NCBI RefSeq assembly: GCF_036250735.1
Contig: NZ_CP109430.1
Span: forward strand, 10,168,001-10,232,000
Reading direction: 5' to 3'
Source of the DNA: Streptosporangium sp. NBC_01495
GTDB taxonomy: Bacteria > Actinomycetota > Actinomycetes > Streptosporangiales > Streptosporangiaceae
DNA length: 64,000 nt
In this document: piece after piece, positions 9,775-19,772 of the stretch
Layout: every line of letters begins with the position of its first letter
Position numbering within the stretch: the first letter of the stretch is position 1
Program-made: the position numbers and the translations under genes
The notes under the pieces: model-generated
Seen by the model: only the letters and a program-made list of their open reading frames with translations
Told to the model about the DNA's origin: nothing
Databases searched by the model: none

Positions 9775-9829
9775 CCGGACGGTGGCACCGCGAGCCTTGA
9801 CACGCGCCGCTCGCGGTGCCACCGTCCGG
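9775..9829 (-). terminator. perfect 21-bp hairpin after the CE4 gene
   Basis: The arms 9775-9795 and 9809-9829 match over 21 bp with no mismatch around a 13-nt loop, 16 bp past the CE4 stop. It probably ends the esterase transcript. Confidence 0.75.
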
Positions 9830-9844
9830 GGTTTCAGGGGGTCG

Positions 9845-10873
9845 TCAGCCCACCCGGCAGGAGACCGCCGGCCAGGTCCGGTCGCCGCCGTGCAGGACGG
9901 TGAAGCCGAAGGTGTTGCCGCTGCCGTTGGGCCGCATCGTCATGACCTTGCCGCTGCCGTCCCAGGTCGGGCTGCCGTTCCAGGTGGCGGTGACGCGCTG
10001 AGCGCTCCGCAGGGTCACCGTGACGATCCAGCTGCTGCTTCCCGAGACGCCGACCGACAGGTTGAACCGGTCGCTCCACTGCTGGCCGGCGGTGACGCTC
10101 GCCGTGCAGTTGCCGCCCGGCGGGTTCGTCGGCGGGTCGGTCGGGGTGGTGCCGCCGTCGGGTGCCACGGCCCTGCCGGTGGTGGGTGAGATCATGCCGG
10201 CGCACAGGTTGCGGCTCCTCAGGTTCGCGGCGATCTGCGGGATCGCGTTGAGCGTCGTCGCGTACTGGTCGTGCATCAGGATGATCTGGCCGTTCTGCAG
10301 TCGTCCGGCGGCCTGCACGATCTGGGCGGTGCCGGCACCGTTCCAGTCCTGGGAGTCGACGTCCCAGATGATCTCGGTGAGGCCGAGCTGCTGCGCGACC
10401 GACCTCAGGGTGGCGTTGGTCTCTCCGTACGGGGGCCGGAAGAGCCTGGGCGCGGTTCCCGTGGCCTGCTGGATGGCCTGCTGGGTCCGCTGGAGCTCCG
10501 ACTGCATCTGGGAGCCGCTCATGCCGGTCAGGTGGGGGTGGGTGTAGCTGTGGTTGCCGATCCACATGCCGGCGTCTCGCTGGGCGCGGACCAGGGCCTG
10601 GTTGTTCTGGGCGTTCTGCCCGGTGTTGAACATGGTGGCCCGCAGGCCGTTCTGCCGCAGCGCGTTCAGCAGGTTGGCGGTGTTGCCGGGGTTGGGACCG
10701 TCGTCGTAGGTGAGCCCGACGTATCCGGCGCTGCAGTCTGCGGCCTGTGCCGCGGGTGACGAGGTCACGGCGAACACCGCTCCAAGGGTTACGAGAAGGC
10801 TCATCACGAGTGAGGTCCGGATGCGTGCGCGGCGTGCCTGGCTTCTACCGCTGACGATTGCGTTGTCGATCAC
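9845..10873 (-). CDS. secreted CE4 polysaccharide deacetylase / acetylxylan esterase with CBM2-type module
   Basis: A 342-residue secreted NodB-fold esterase, likely removing acetyl groups from xylan. CE4 motifs are in order: TYDDGPNP (metal/catalytic Asp pair, about 55-62), NHSYTHPH (metal His, about 107-114), FRPPYGETNATL, WDVDSQDWNG and ILMHDQ. A Pro/Thr linker precedes a C-terminal module ([19 protein letters not shown]) closely similar to the one on the GH11 xylanase nearby, like the shared module of Streptomyces lividans AxeA and XlnB. I chose GTG 10873 because GGAGG (10880-10884) lies 6 nt upstream; the longer reading from 10894 has no such site. Chitin deacetylation is a less likely alternative. 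Confidence 0.9.
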   Translation of the reverse strand: MIDNAIVSGRSQARRARIRTSLVMSLLVTLGAVFAVTSSPAAQAADCSAGYVGLTYDDGPNPGNTANLLNALRQNGLRATMFNTGQNAQNNQALVRAQRDAGMWIGNHSYTHPHLTGMSGSQMQSELQRTQQAIQQATGTAPRLFRPPYGETNATLRSVAQQLGLTEIIWDVDSQDWNGAGTAQIVQAAGRLQNGQIILMHDQYATTLNAIPQIAANLRSRNLCAGMISPTTGRAVAPDGGTTPTDPPTNPPGGNCTASVTAGQQWSDRFNLSVGVSGSSSWIVTVTLRSAQRVTATWNGSPTWDGSGKVMTMRPNGSGNTFGFTVLHGGDRTWPAVSCRVG

Positions 10874-11018
10874 TCTGTTCCTCCACTGGAACACCGATCG
10901 GTAAGGACGGACACCGTACGGCTGCGGCGTAACGCGTACGGAATGCGGGAAACCGCGTTGAGCTGCGGTTCCGTCGCCGGGTCACCCGGGTGAGGCGAGT
11001 AGGGCCTGTTTGGTGGTC

Positions 11019-11047
11019 ATTCTGTGTATTGTCACGAAATCTGTCAA
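11019..11047 (-). promoter_or_regulatory. predicted promoter of the CE4 gene
   Basis: On the minus strand TTGACA (11047-11042) and CAGAAT (11024-11019) are spaced by 17 bp. A perfect CGAAAGCTTTCG palindrome lies 8 bp upstream of the -35 box. Confidence 0.55.
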
Positions 11048-11055
11048 GGAAGTAA

Positions 11056-11067
11056 CGAAAGCTTTCG
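11056..11067. promoter_or_regulatory. candidate operator CGAAAGCTTTCG
   Basis: A perfect 12-bp palindrome in the spacer between the divergent CE4 and GH11 genes. Degenerate copies (AGAAGCTTTC near 11098, GAGAAAGCTC near 11168) follow on the GH11 side. Confidence 0.6.
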
Positions 11068-11200
11068 GTGACGGCGGCCTGTATTTGGCCACTCGGCAGA
11101 AGCTTTCATGGATCGGTCTGGCCTCGCTCGGCCGGGAAGGGGTCGTGAGCAGGTGAAACGCCCTATCGAGAAAGCTCGTCCAAGATCATATTTCCGATAT

Positions 11201-11211
11201 GTTTCTGAAAG
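11201..11211. promoter_or_regulatory. candidate operator GTTTC-T-GAAAG next to a -35 box
   Basis: A near-perfect palindrome 4 bp before TTGACA (11215-11220) on the plus strand. A matching -10 is weak. It resembles the GTTTC-A-GAAAC site at 6073-6083 in the pentose promoter. Confidence 0.45.
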
Positions 11212-11218
11212 TTATTGA

Positions 11219-12433
<1,215 letters not shown>

Positions 12434-12478
12434 CCTCGGGAACACCCAGTACACGGCCGTGTCCCGCCGTACCTGATC

Positions 12479-12528
12479 TTCCGACCGGACGGGCGCTCAC
12501 CCGGCTGTCAGCCGGGATCCGGTCGGAA
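12479..12528 (+). terminator. 11-bp hairpin with nested inner stem
   Basis: The arms 12479-12489 and 12518-12528 are perfectly complementary and enclose a second stem (CCCGGC / GCCGGG). Confidence 0.6.
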
Positions 12529-12530
12529 AC

Positions 12531-12569
12531 GGTGGCCCCGCTTCCCCTGGGGGGTGAAGCGGGGCCACC
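12531..12569 (+). terminator. perfect 14-bp hairpin
   Basis: The arms 12531-12544 and 12556-12569 match exactly. It follows the previous hairpin directly and closes the GH11 transcript. Confidence 0.65.
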
Positions 12570-12791
12570 GCCGTCCTTAGGAGTCAGCACCGCATCTCCA
12601 GTCGCGGAACGATCCATCCGCCCGGCGCAGATGATTGCTCAACAGGTGCCTGCAACTGGGGCAGTAGGGCGGTACGCGATCCCTCAAGTGAATGCGAGCG
12701 AGCCTCATATAAATCTTGACGCCATCGGCGCGGCATGTTGCGATCTAGGCATTCGTTCTTCCATGGTCGTTTAGTGGGAAATGGGGCAGTT

Positions 12792-14045
12792 GTGAAGGTT
12801 CTCCGGCGGGTGGCCGCGATGGTCGCGCTCCTGGTGGGTACGGTCGGCGTCCAGGTCGTCCAGAGCGGAGCGGCGCAGGCGGCCCTGCCCACCGCCGCGG
12901 TCGCGCTCGGCGACAGCTTCGTCAGCGGGGAGGGCGCGGGGGACTACCAGCCCGTCGCCGACGCCTCCGGGACGCCGCAGGCCTTCCCCGGCTGGTCGGC
13001 GGCGAACAGCAACGCCTACTTCTGCCACCGGTCGGCGAACGCCTCGCTGTTCAAGGCGTCGTTCCCCGGCATCCAGGACCGCTTCAACCTCGCGTGCTCC
13101 GGCGGCCAGCCCGCCGACATCGCCAACCCCTCCAGCGCCCGCGCCAAGGGCCGCGCCGTCGCCTCGCAACTCGACCAGCTGCGCGCCGTCGCCCAGACCC
13201 ACGACATCGACGTCGTGCTCATCGGCCTCGGCTCCAACAACACCCAGTTCACCTTCGGCGACGTGGCCTCGTTGTGCGCCAACCGCTTCATCGCCGACGC
13301 CTGGACGGGCTGGTGGGAGTTCTGGGCCTACCTGGGCGGCGACGTGCCGCAGGAGCCCTGCACCGTCTCGGACCTGGCCTCCGACGCCGAGGTCGCCACC
13401 GCCACCACCGAGACCACCGCCGCCCTGCGCCAGATCCTCGACACCCTCGCCCAGGTCGACGCCGACGGCGTCCACCGTGTGGTCCTGCAGACCTACACCA
13501 ACCCGCTGCCGCTCGACGTCGCCCCGCAGTACCGGGACGAGGACAACCGCACCGACACCCGCGACAAGTTCCGCGACCTCGGCGCCGAGCGGTACGCCGC
13601 CGGCTGCCCGATCCACCGCGCGAGCCTCGCCCCCGGGCACGTGTTCTCCCAGAACCTCGGCTCCCTGGTCAAGAACGCCTACACCACGCTGGCGGCCGAG
13701 CGTCCGACGGCCGACCTGCGCGTGCTGGACGTCCAGAAGGCCTTCGACGGGGCCCGGCTCTGCGAGAACCCCGGCAGCCCGACGGGCGCGCTCGCGACGC
13801 CGGTCCGGGTGCAGGACGGGCCGTCCGGCACGTACGTCACCAGCCTGTCCGGCTGGGACAAGATCGGTGTCCAGCGGGTGGCGAACACCTGCGTCACCTA
13901 CTTCCAGACCTGCCAGGAGGCGTGGCACCCCAACGCCGCGGGCCACACCGTCCTCGGCCAGTGCCTGACCGGCGCCCTCACCGCCGCGTCCCGCACGGTC
14001 GTCACGTGCGCCCGTAACGCGAACGGCACGCTCACCATCTCCTGA
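12792..14045 (+). CDS. secreted SGNH/GDSL hydrolase
   Basis: A secreted esterase of about 417 residues. GDSFVSGEGAGDY carries the nucleophile serine (block I), then SGGQ, GLGSNN (block III) and WHPNAAGH with the catalytic Asp/His-type block V. The signal peptide runs from the chosen GTG start through VQSGAAQA. GTG 12792 is preferred because GGGG lies a few bases upstream and the signal then begins normally; in-frame extensions to 12774 or 12735 lack a better site. Placement in a xylan cluster suggests removal of acyl or acetyl groups from hemicellulose, but SGNH enzymes have wide substrates. Confidence 0.85.
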   Translation: MKVLRRVAAMVALLVGTVGVQVVQSGAAQAALPTAAVALGDSFVSGEGAGDYQPVADASGTPQAFPGWSAANSNAYFCHRSANASLFKASFPGIQDRFNLACSGGQPADIANPSSARAKGRAVASQLDQLRAVAQTHDIDVVLIGLGSNNTQFTFGDVASLCANRFIADAWTGWWEFWAYLGGDVPQEPCTVSDLASDAEVATATTETTAALRQILDTLAQVDADGVHRVVLQTYTNPLPLDVAPQYRDEDNRTDTRDKFRDLGAERYAAGCPIHRASLAPGHVFSQNLGSLVKNAYTTLAAERPTADLRVLDVQKAFDGARLCENPGSPTGALATPVRVQDGPSGTYVTSLSGWDKIGVQRVANTCVTYFQTCQEAWHPNAAGHTVLGQCLTGALTAASRTVVTCARNANGTLTIS

Positions 14046-14118
14046 CGCCTTCCTCTCGACGCATGACGGCGCGCGCCCCGCCTCCGGGGATCCCGCGGAG
14101 CCCGGACGACGAACGAAA

Positions 14119-14151
14119 CCGCGGGGCGTCCGTCGTTCGGACGCCCCGCGG
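14119..14151. terminator. perfect 14-bp hairpin between convergent genes
   Basis: The arms 14119-14132 and 14138-14151 pair exactly around a 5-nt loop. It can serve both the SGNH gene (ends 14045) and the minus-strand dehydrogenase (ends 14192). Confidence 0.75.
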
Positions 14152-14191
14152 CGGCGTTATCTGACAGGGCGGAACGGGTCCGCCGTGGTGA

Positions 14192-17050
14192 TCAGCTTCC
14201 GTAGACCTCGAAGTTGAACAGGGAGTAGCCCCACGCCGTGCCCCGGGTGGTGCCGTAGATGCGCACGTACCGGGCGGAGTTGCTCAGGCCGGTGTTGTCG
14301 TCCTCACCGCCGTTGCCGCCGGTCACCGACCTGACGCTGGTCCAGGTCGTGCCGTTGGGCGAGGTCTGGATCTGGTACGCCGACCCGTAGGCCGCCTCCC
14401 ACACCAGGCGCACCCGGTTGATCGTGTAGGTGGCGCCCAGGTCGACCTGGATCCACTGCGGGTCGGAGAACGTGCTGGCCCACCGGGTCGTCGCCGACGC
14501 GTCCACCGCCGCCGAGGCCGGGTAGATGGCCGCCTCCACGCTGGACGCCGTCGCCGGCTTGTTCAGCGCGAGGTTCGTCGACGTCGGCGGTGTGCCGCCG
14601 CTGGCGAACGTGAAGGAGTCGATGTCGAACAGCGAGCCCGCGCCACCGGTGAAGACGAGGAACAGGTTCGTCGTTCCCGCCGGCGGCGTCACGGTGCCGG
14701 TGACGTTGGCCCAGGTCTCCCAGCCGCCGGTCGGCGCGACCGTGGCCGTGCCGACCACCGTTCCGGTCGCCGAGCCGGCCCGCAGGGTGAGCGTGCCACC
14801 GGCTCCGGCCGACGCGACCCGGGCCGTGAACGAGGTGACCCCGCTCAGGTTGTACGGCGTGAACGAGATCCAGTCCCCGTTCTCGACGTACCCGATCGCG
14901 TTGCCGCCGTTGGCCGACGGCTTGGGCACGACCTGCACGCCCTGCTGGGCGCTGAAGTGCTCGGCCTGGCGGGTCCGCGGCTGCAGGACGGCCTGCGGCG
15001 CGTGGATGGCCGTGGTCGAGCCGGCCGGGGTGTACTCCGCGTCGAAGACGCCGAAGATGTTCGCGTTGGGGTCGTGCTCACCGTCCACCGGGGTCTGGAT
15101 GGTGCCCGAGCAGCCGGTCGCGGTGGTCAGCAGGTGACCGTGGCTGTCGTGGCCGAGGATGTAGTTCATCTTCACCCGGCTGCAGTCGATGGTCGGGGAG
15201 TTCGGGTCGGTGACGGTGATCTGGAACGGGATCGCGTCGCCGAAGTTGAACACCCGCCCGTTGAGCGGCAGGTTGAGGGTGACCGCCGCTTGCCCGACGC
15301 TGATGGTGGTGCTCGCCGTGGCACTGCGACCGGTGTTGTCACTCACCGTCAGTGTCGCGGTGTACGTGCCGTTGGCCGTGTAGGTGAACGTCGGGTTGGC
15401 CGCGGTCGAGTCGGTGCTGCCGTTCGTGGTGAAGTCCCACGCGTACGTGATCGGGTCGCCGTCCGGGTCGGTGCTCCCGGCCGAGCTGAACTGCACGGCG
15501 AGCGGCGCGTTTCCGGCCCTCGGGGTGGCGTTGATCGCCGCGATCGGGGCCTGGCCGGTGCCCGAGTTGTACTCGATCCTGTACACGGCCGAGTTGGCGT
15601 CGCCGCCGAACCAGCCGGTGCCGTAGTCGAGCACGTACAGCGCGCCGTCCGGCCCGAACTCCGAGTCCATCACCTGGGTGCCGGTCCAGGCCGGGAAGGG
15701 CTCGATCGTGCCCACCCCGCCACTGCCGTTCAGGGTGACCGTCTTGATCCACCGGCGGCCGAACTCGCTGATGAACACCTTGCCGCTCATCGACGCCGGG
15801 AACTTCACGTCCGAGGCGAGCGCGGCGTCGTAGTTGTAGACCGGGGCGCCCATCGGCGACCAGCTTCCGCAGCACAGCTCCGACCTGTCCTGGCCGACTC
15901 CGTACGGCAGCCAGGCCGCGCGCGAGGCCGGGAGCTGGGTGATGCCGGTGTTGTTGCGCGAGTTGTTCGTCGGCCCGCCGGCGCAGTTGAACGCGGCGCC
16001 CGAGGGGCCGGACGGGAACGTGAAGTCGACGTACGGCACGTTGAACTGCGAGCAGTACGGCCAGCCGTAGTTGCCGGGCTGGGTGATGCGCTCGAACGCG
16101 ACCGATGCCGCCGGGCCCCGGGTGGCGCTGGCGGTGCCGGAGTCCGGCCCGTAGTCACCCAGGTAGACCGTGCCCGTGGCCTTGTCCACGTTCATCCGGA
16201 ACGGGTTGCGGAATCCCATCGCGTAGATCTCGGGCCGGGTGTTCGCGGTGCCGGCCGGGAACAGGTTGCCCGCCGGGACGGTGTAGCCGCCCGCCGCGCT
16301 CGGCTTGATCCGCAGCACCTTGCCGCGCAGGTCGTTGCTGTTGCCGGAGGTGCGCTGCGCGTCGAAGGCCGGGTTGCGGTCGGTCCGCTCGTCGATCGGC
16401 GTGTAGCCGCTGGAGTCGAACGGGTTCGTGTCGTCACCGGTGGAGAGGTAGAGGTTGCCGGCCGCGTCGAAGTCGATGTCGCCGCCGACGTGACAGCACA
16501 TGCCGCGGCTGGTGGGGACGTCGAGGACGGTGACCGCGGAGGCCGCGTTGAGGGTGTGGTCCGCGTTGACCGTGTACCGGGCCAGCCGGTTCACCCCGTT
16601 GAACGGGGCGAACTGGGCCGCCGTCCCGAAGGCCGGCGCGTCACCGCCAGGCGTGGACAGCGGCGGTGCGTAGAAGACGTACACCCACCGGTTCGACGCG
16701 AAGTTCGGGTCGGCCTTGATGCTCTGCAGGCCCTCCTCGTCGTGCGTGTACACCGGGATGGTGCCCGCCACCTTGGTGTTGCCCAGCGCGTCGGTGTAGC
16801 GGATCGTGCCGTCGCGCGAGGTGTGCAGCACGCCCCGGTTGGGCAGGACGGTCAGGCCCATCGGCTCGCCGGTCTCCGCCGCGCCCTTGGCCAGCGTCAC
16901 CTGGGTGTAGCCGGGCGCCGCGAGCGCCGCGGTCTTCGACGCGGCCTTGGCCACGGTGTTCGGTGCGGTGTTCGGTGTGGCCTGTGCTGGAGGGGCCAGG
17001 CTGAAGGCGGCCGCCAGTACGGCGACGCATGAGACTAGTTTTCGTAACAT
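14192..17050 (-). CDS. secreted PQQ-type sugar dehydrogenase with PKD, CBM6 and F5/8C domains
   Basis: A large secreted protein of about 952 residues. After the signal MLRKLVSCVAV...AQA comes a soluble glucose/sorbosone-dehydrogenase beta-propeller (about 40-490; HVGGDIDFD, GFRNPFRM, GDYGPDSG, SEFGPDGALYVLDYG). A PKD domain follows (about 500-580, DPDGDPITYAWDF). Then come a roughly 100-residue uncharacterised segment with two cysteines, a CBM6-like module (about 685-800, AEHFSAQQG ... GDWISF) and a terminal discoidin/CBM32-type domain (about 815-952). It probably oxidises a sugar bound to plant polysaccharide with PQQ, comparable to AA12 enzymes. The start at 17050 is chosen because the signal peptide begins there; the ATG at 17086 has no ribosome site. 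Confidence 0.82.
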   Translation of the reverse strand: MLRKLVSCVAVLAAAFSLAPPAQATPNTAPNTVAKAASKTAALAAPGYTQVTLAKGAAETGEPMGLTVLPNRGVLHTSRDGTIRYTDALGNTKVAGTIPVYTHDEEGLQSIKADPNFASNRWVYVFYAPPLSTPGGDAPAFGTAAQFAPFNGVNRLARYTVNADHTLNAASAVTVLDVPTSRGMCCHVGGDIDFDAAGNLYLSTGDDTNPFDSSGYTPIDERTDRNPAFDAQRTSGNSNDLRGKVLRIKPSAAGGYTVPAGNLFPAGTANTRPEIYAMGFRNPFRMNVDKATGTVYLGDYGPDSGTASATRGPAASVAFERITQPGNYGWPYCSQFNVPYVDFTFPSGPSGAAFNCAGGPTNNSRNNTGITQLPASRAAWLPYGVGQDRSELCCGSWSPMGAPVYNYDAALASDVKFPASMSGKVFISEFGRRWIKTVTLNGSGGVGTIEPFPAWTGTQVMDSEFGPDGALYVLDYGTGWFGGDANSAVYRIEYNSGTGQAPIAAINATPRAGNAPLAVQFSSAGSTDPDGDPITYAWDFTTNGSTDSTAANPTFTYTANGTYTATLTVSDNTGRSATASTTISVGQAAVTLNLPLNGRVFNFGDAIPFQITVTDPNSPTIDCSRVKMNYILGHDSHGHLLTTATGCSGTIQTPVDGEHDPNANIFGVFDAEYTPAGSTTAIHAPQAVLQPRTRQAEHFSAQQGVQVVPKPSANGGNAIGYVENGDWISFTPYNLSGVTSFTARVASAGAGGTLTLRAGSATGTVVGTATVAPTGGWETWANVTGTVTPPAGTTNLFLVFTGGAGSLFDIDSFTFASGGTPPTSTNLALNKPATASSVEAAIYPASAAVDASATTRWASTFSDPQWIQVDLGATYTINRVRLVWEAAYGSAYQIQTSPNGTTWTSVRSVTGGNGGEDDNTGLSNSARYVRIYGTTRGTAWGYSLFNFEVYGS

Positions 17051-17167
17051 GATCGGTGCTGCTCGCTTCCTGTAGTACGAGTCCATACAGGCGTGCGCCG
17101 ATCACGCCAACGACGCGGAGAGGGGGGGATCCGTCAGCGATGTCGTTCGGACAAGTCGTTCGGACAA

Positions 17168-17196
17168 ACTGTGACCGTTGTGAGTAAAACAGTCAA
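17168..17196 (-). promoter_or_regulatory. possible promoter of the sugar dehydrogenase
   Basis: TTGACT and CACAGT on the minus strand are 17 bp apart. Downstream of them lie two direct copies of GTCGTTCGGACAA within 17142-17167, which could be regulator sites. The -10 is weak. Confidence 0.3.
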
Positions 17197-17439
17197 CATG
17201 TCTCTGTCAGGGGTTGTGAGCCTCCTCGCTTCGAGCGCTGCGGGGCCGGAACAAAGCCGTCAAGCGGCCGAGAGCGGGCGCGTTGAGGAGCATCACGAAG
17301 GTGACCGTCGCCGGTCGTCACGGGTGGACGCGGCGCTGGAACACAGGGGTCGCCCCACTCGCCGGCAGGGGAAGCCGGTAATCAGTGAGCGCTGGTGCCG
17401 TCAGCGCCCACCGGTCTCCGCCGGCGGGTGACGGGCGGG

Positions 17440-17483
17440 GCCGGGTCGGCGGAGCGGTCGGCGTCCGCTCCTGCCGACCCGGC
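17440..17483 (-). terminator. 11-bp hairpin with inner 5-bp stem
   Basis: The arms 17440-17450 and 17473-17483 are exact complements, with AGCGG/CCGCT paired inside. It lies 50 bp downstream of the tiny minus-strand ORF at 17533-17568, as a terminator would. Confidence 0.55.
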
Positions 17484-17532
17484 TATCTCTCTTGCGCCGG
17501 CGGCGCGGCACCACCTGGCGTCGCGCCCGCCG

Positions 17533-17568
17533 TCAGCAGGTCGCGGTGGTACGGATCAGCAGTCGCAT
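17533..17568 (-). CDS. possible 11-residue peptide ORF
   Basis: ATG 17568 follows GGAGG (17578-17574) by 5 nt and encodes an 11-residue peptide ending Thr-Ala-Thr-Cys before TGA. A stable hairpin follows. It could be a leader peptide or chance. The same frame is open upstream to 17940 but without a good start. Confidence 0.25.
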   Translation of the reverse strand: MRLLIRTTATC

Positions 17569-18868
17569 GACGACCTCCAGGCCGTTCGAGGGGGGGTGTG
17601 GGGGGTGGGGACCGGCCGATCGCCGACCACGGTGTCGGGACGCGGGCGGTGGCACTGCGTGATCAGGTGCGGTGGTACGAATGCGAATGAGCCGGGGTTG
17701 TGGAAGCCCGGTGATCGGTACGGTCCGCGAGCCTGCCCCGGCCGCCGCCGTACGATGCCAAACCCCGTGGGTGAGATGGTTCGCTCCCGGCCGCTCCGGA
17801 TCCGGCTCGACGGTCGCGCGCACGCGTGGCGATTCGAGCCGGCTGCCGATCTTGGTCTCGGACAGCCACCCCTCGCCGTGCAGGGGACGGAGGTGCGGTG
17901 CTGCGGTCGCAAGTCGCTGCACCTCCTGAACTTTTGCCAACTTTGCGGCTCATTCTGTCATTCTGGTGCGATCTTAAATTGTTACGTACAGACTGTCTAG
18001 ATGTTACGGTCGAATCTGTAGAACTTTTGTCGTTATCGGGCGAAAGTCCAGGGTCGTTGGTCGAAACTCCAGTGAAGCGGCATGGAGAAGCGGGTCGCCG
18101 TCGCGCACGCCCGGACGGCGGTCTCGACCGCGGAGCCGGCGTCGTCCACCCGCGTCGGCACCGCGCCGACCGCCGTGGTCGGGGTGTTCTGGTCGATGTG
18201 GAAGCCGGAGCGCGTGTCGGTGGCCTCGCGGGCAGACACCACCGGCGGAGTGCCGCTCTTGAGCCCGGGTGAGCCCCGCCGGGGGGCCGGTGGCGCGGCG
18301 GATCCGGCCCGTGGTCCGCGACTGTAGGCGGGTGATGAGGTCGGCGGCCTCGACCGCATCCATAACGCTTTACGGTAACGGAAATTCACCGTTTTTAATG
18401 ATCGAAATGTCGCCCTTCACGCCAGACCGGCGGCGACGTGCCTGTCCAGGGTTCGCGTTCGTCCGCCACACCCTCCATGACCAGCGGTGATAACCCCGCG
18501 AACGTCACACTCCCCAGCTCGTCGGCATCATGCGGAACTCGGCGTGACGCGTCAAAACTCTCCGTTATTACCGAATCTGCGATGCCAAAAACCGTACTGT
18601 CACACAACAGCTCAGAGCGTCCGGTTGAATGCGCGCTCTTCCTGGCGGTTTTCACAGTCGCCGACGGTGGGCGCAAGCCGAGATCGGCCGGTGAAGCAGA
18701 GTCGTCCTCCTGGTAAGAGATCTTATTGAAGAGGCGAAATTCTATATCTAGTCACCACTACTGGTACGCGGTAACCTGGCAGGGCACCCATGACATGACG
18801 CAGGCGCGAGTCATATTCGTACCAAAATGGGAATTCGGACGACCGATTTGGTAGATCCGGAGATCGGC

Positions 18869-19708
18869 ATGCATTTATCACTTCCGTTTTCGACGGGTTT
18901 GGCATCACAGGAGTACCTCGTCGCCGAGGAAGGCGTGATCCGAGCGCACGAGGAAGGCTGTTCTCACTGGTACATCGATCTGAGCCTGCCCTCCGACCAT
19001 ACTCACCAATGGACGGCCGTCAGGACTCGCGCACTGATTTCGATGGCACAAAACCTCGGCGTCCGCCCTATCGTTCATGGCAACTTCCGCGCCCCGCTGG
19101 CGACAGAGATACCCGAAATTCGATCCGGAGTTCTCGACTATATGGGTCGGGAGATCGATTTGGCCGGCGATCTGGGAGCACCTCTGATTGTCCACGGCGG
19201 GAGCCTGGTGGACCCGAGGCCGACAGAGTCGGCGAGGTGGTCGGCGCTTCAGAGATTCATCGACTTCATGGAACAGCTCTGTCAGACCGCCGAATCGGTA
19301 GGTGTGGAGATCTGGGTCGAGAACCTCTCGCACTATCCCCGCTACCGTCCCTTCACCTACGTTTTCACGCGCTACGCCGACTACGTGGCACTAAGAGAGC
19401 GTCTACCCGAAATCGGGCTCATCTTCGATGTCGGCCACGCCAACGTCAATCAAAAATATCCTTTGCAGATCTTTCGTGACTTCGGCCGGTCAATCAAGGC
19501 CGTAAGCGTAAGTGACAACGACGGACGCTCGGACGCCCACCTCGGCCTTGGACGCGGCTCGGTGCCGGTAGGGGAGTTTGTGGCCCTGTTGGGAGAAACC
19601 GAATGGACCGGGGTGGTCGCGTTCGAGACCCGCGGAACCCCCGTTGAGGACGGCGTACGCGATCTGCGGCATATCTGGGACCAATTGGGCCTCGCCGATC
19701 CGGCCTGA
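18869..19708 (+). CDS. sugar phosphate isomerase/epimerase-like TIM-barrel protein
   Basis: A 279-residue protein of the AP-endonuclease-2/xylose-isomerase-like barrel family. Expected metal-site residues appear in IVHGGS, WVENLSHY, FDVGHAN, SVSDNDGRSDAHLGLGRGSV and the terminal VVAFET. The substrate is unknown. GGAG at 18859-18862 lies 6 nt before ATG 18869, which I prefer to the ATG at 18827. Codon use is less GC-biased than in the xylan genes. The Bell/BASS gene begins 64 bp downstream on the same strand and may be co-transcribed. Confidence 0.8.
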   Translation: MHLSLPFSTGLASQEYLVAEEGVIRAHEEGCSHWYIDLSLPSDHTHQWTAVRTRALISMAQNLGVRPIVHGNFRAPLATEIPEIRSGVLDYMGREIDLAGDLGAPLIVHGGSLVDPRPTESARWSALQRFIDFMEQLCQTAESVGVEIWVENLSHYPRYRPFTYVFTRYADYVALRERLPEIGLIFDVGHANVNQKYPLQIFRDFGRSIKAVSVSDNDGRSDAHLGLGRGSVPVGEFVALLGETEWTGVVAFETRGTPVEDGVRDLRHIWDQLGLADPA

Positions 19709-19772
19709 TCATCGACGACTGGGCGTGGCCTGATTACAAACGCAATATGGCCGATGCCGGGAGGGCTGTAAC

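Larger units (their letters stand above)
17197..18820. other. 1.6-kb spacer without a supported gene
   Basis: Several reading frames are open but none has a convincing ribosome site, codon bias or family match. The stretch contains a strong hairpin (17440-17483), an 11-codon ORF with a good ribosome site (17533-17568), and an AT-richer part near 17930-18020 and 18360-18420 that may hold promoters. Base composition falls towards the right, marking entry into the accessory region. Confidence 0.5.

Noticed and set aside
14957-17032. 691-codon plus-strand frame opposite the sugar dehydrogenase
   Set aside because: Low-complexity Arg/Val/Gly translation, antisense to a clear multidomain protein.
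17395-18363. Overlapping frames of 120-200 codons in the 17.2-18.8 kb spacer
   Set aside because: No ribosome sites, no conserved motifs and frames open on both strands, as expected by chance at high GC.
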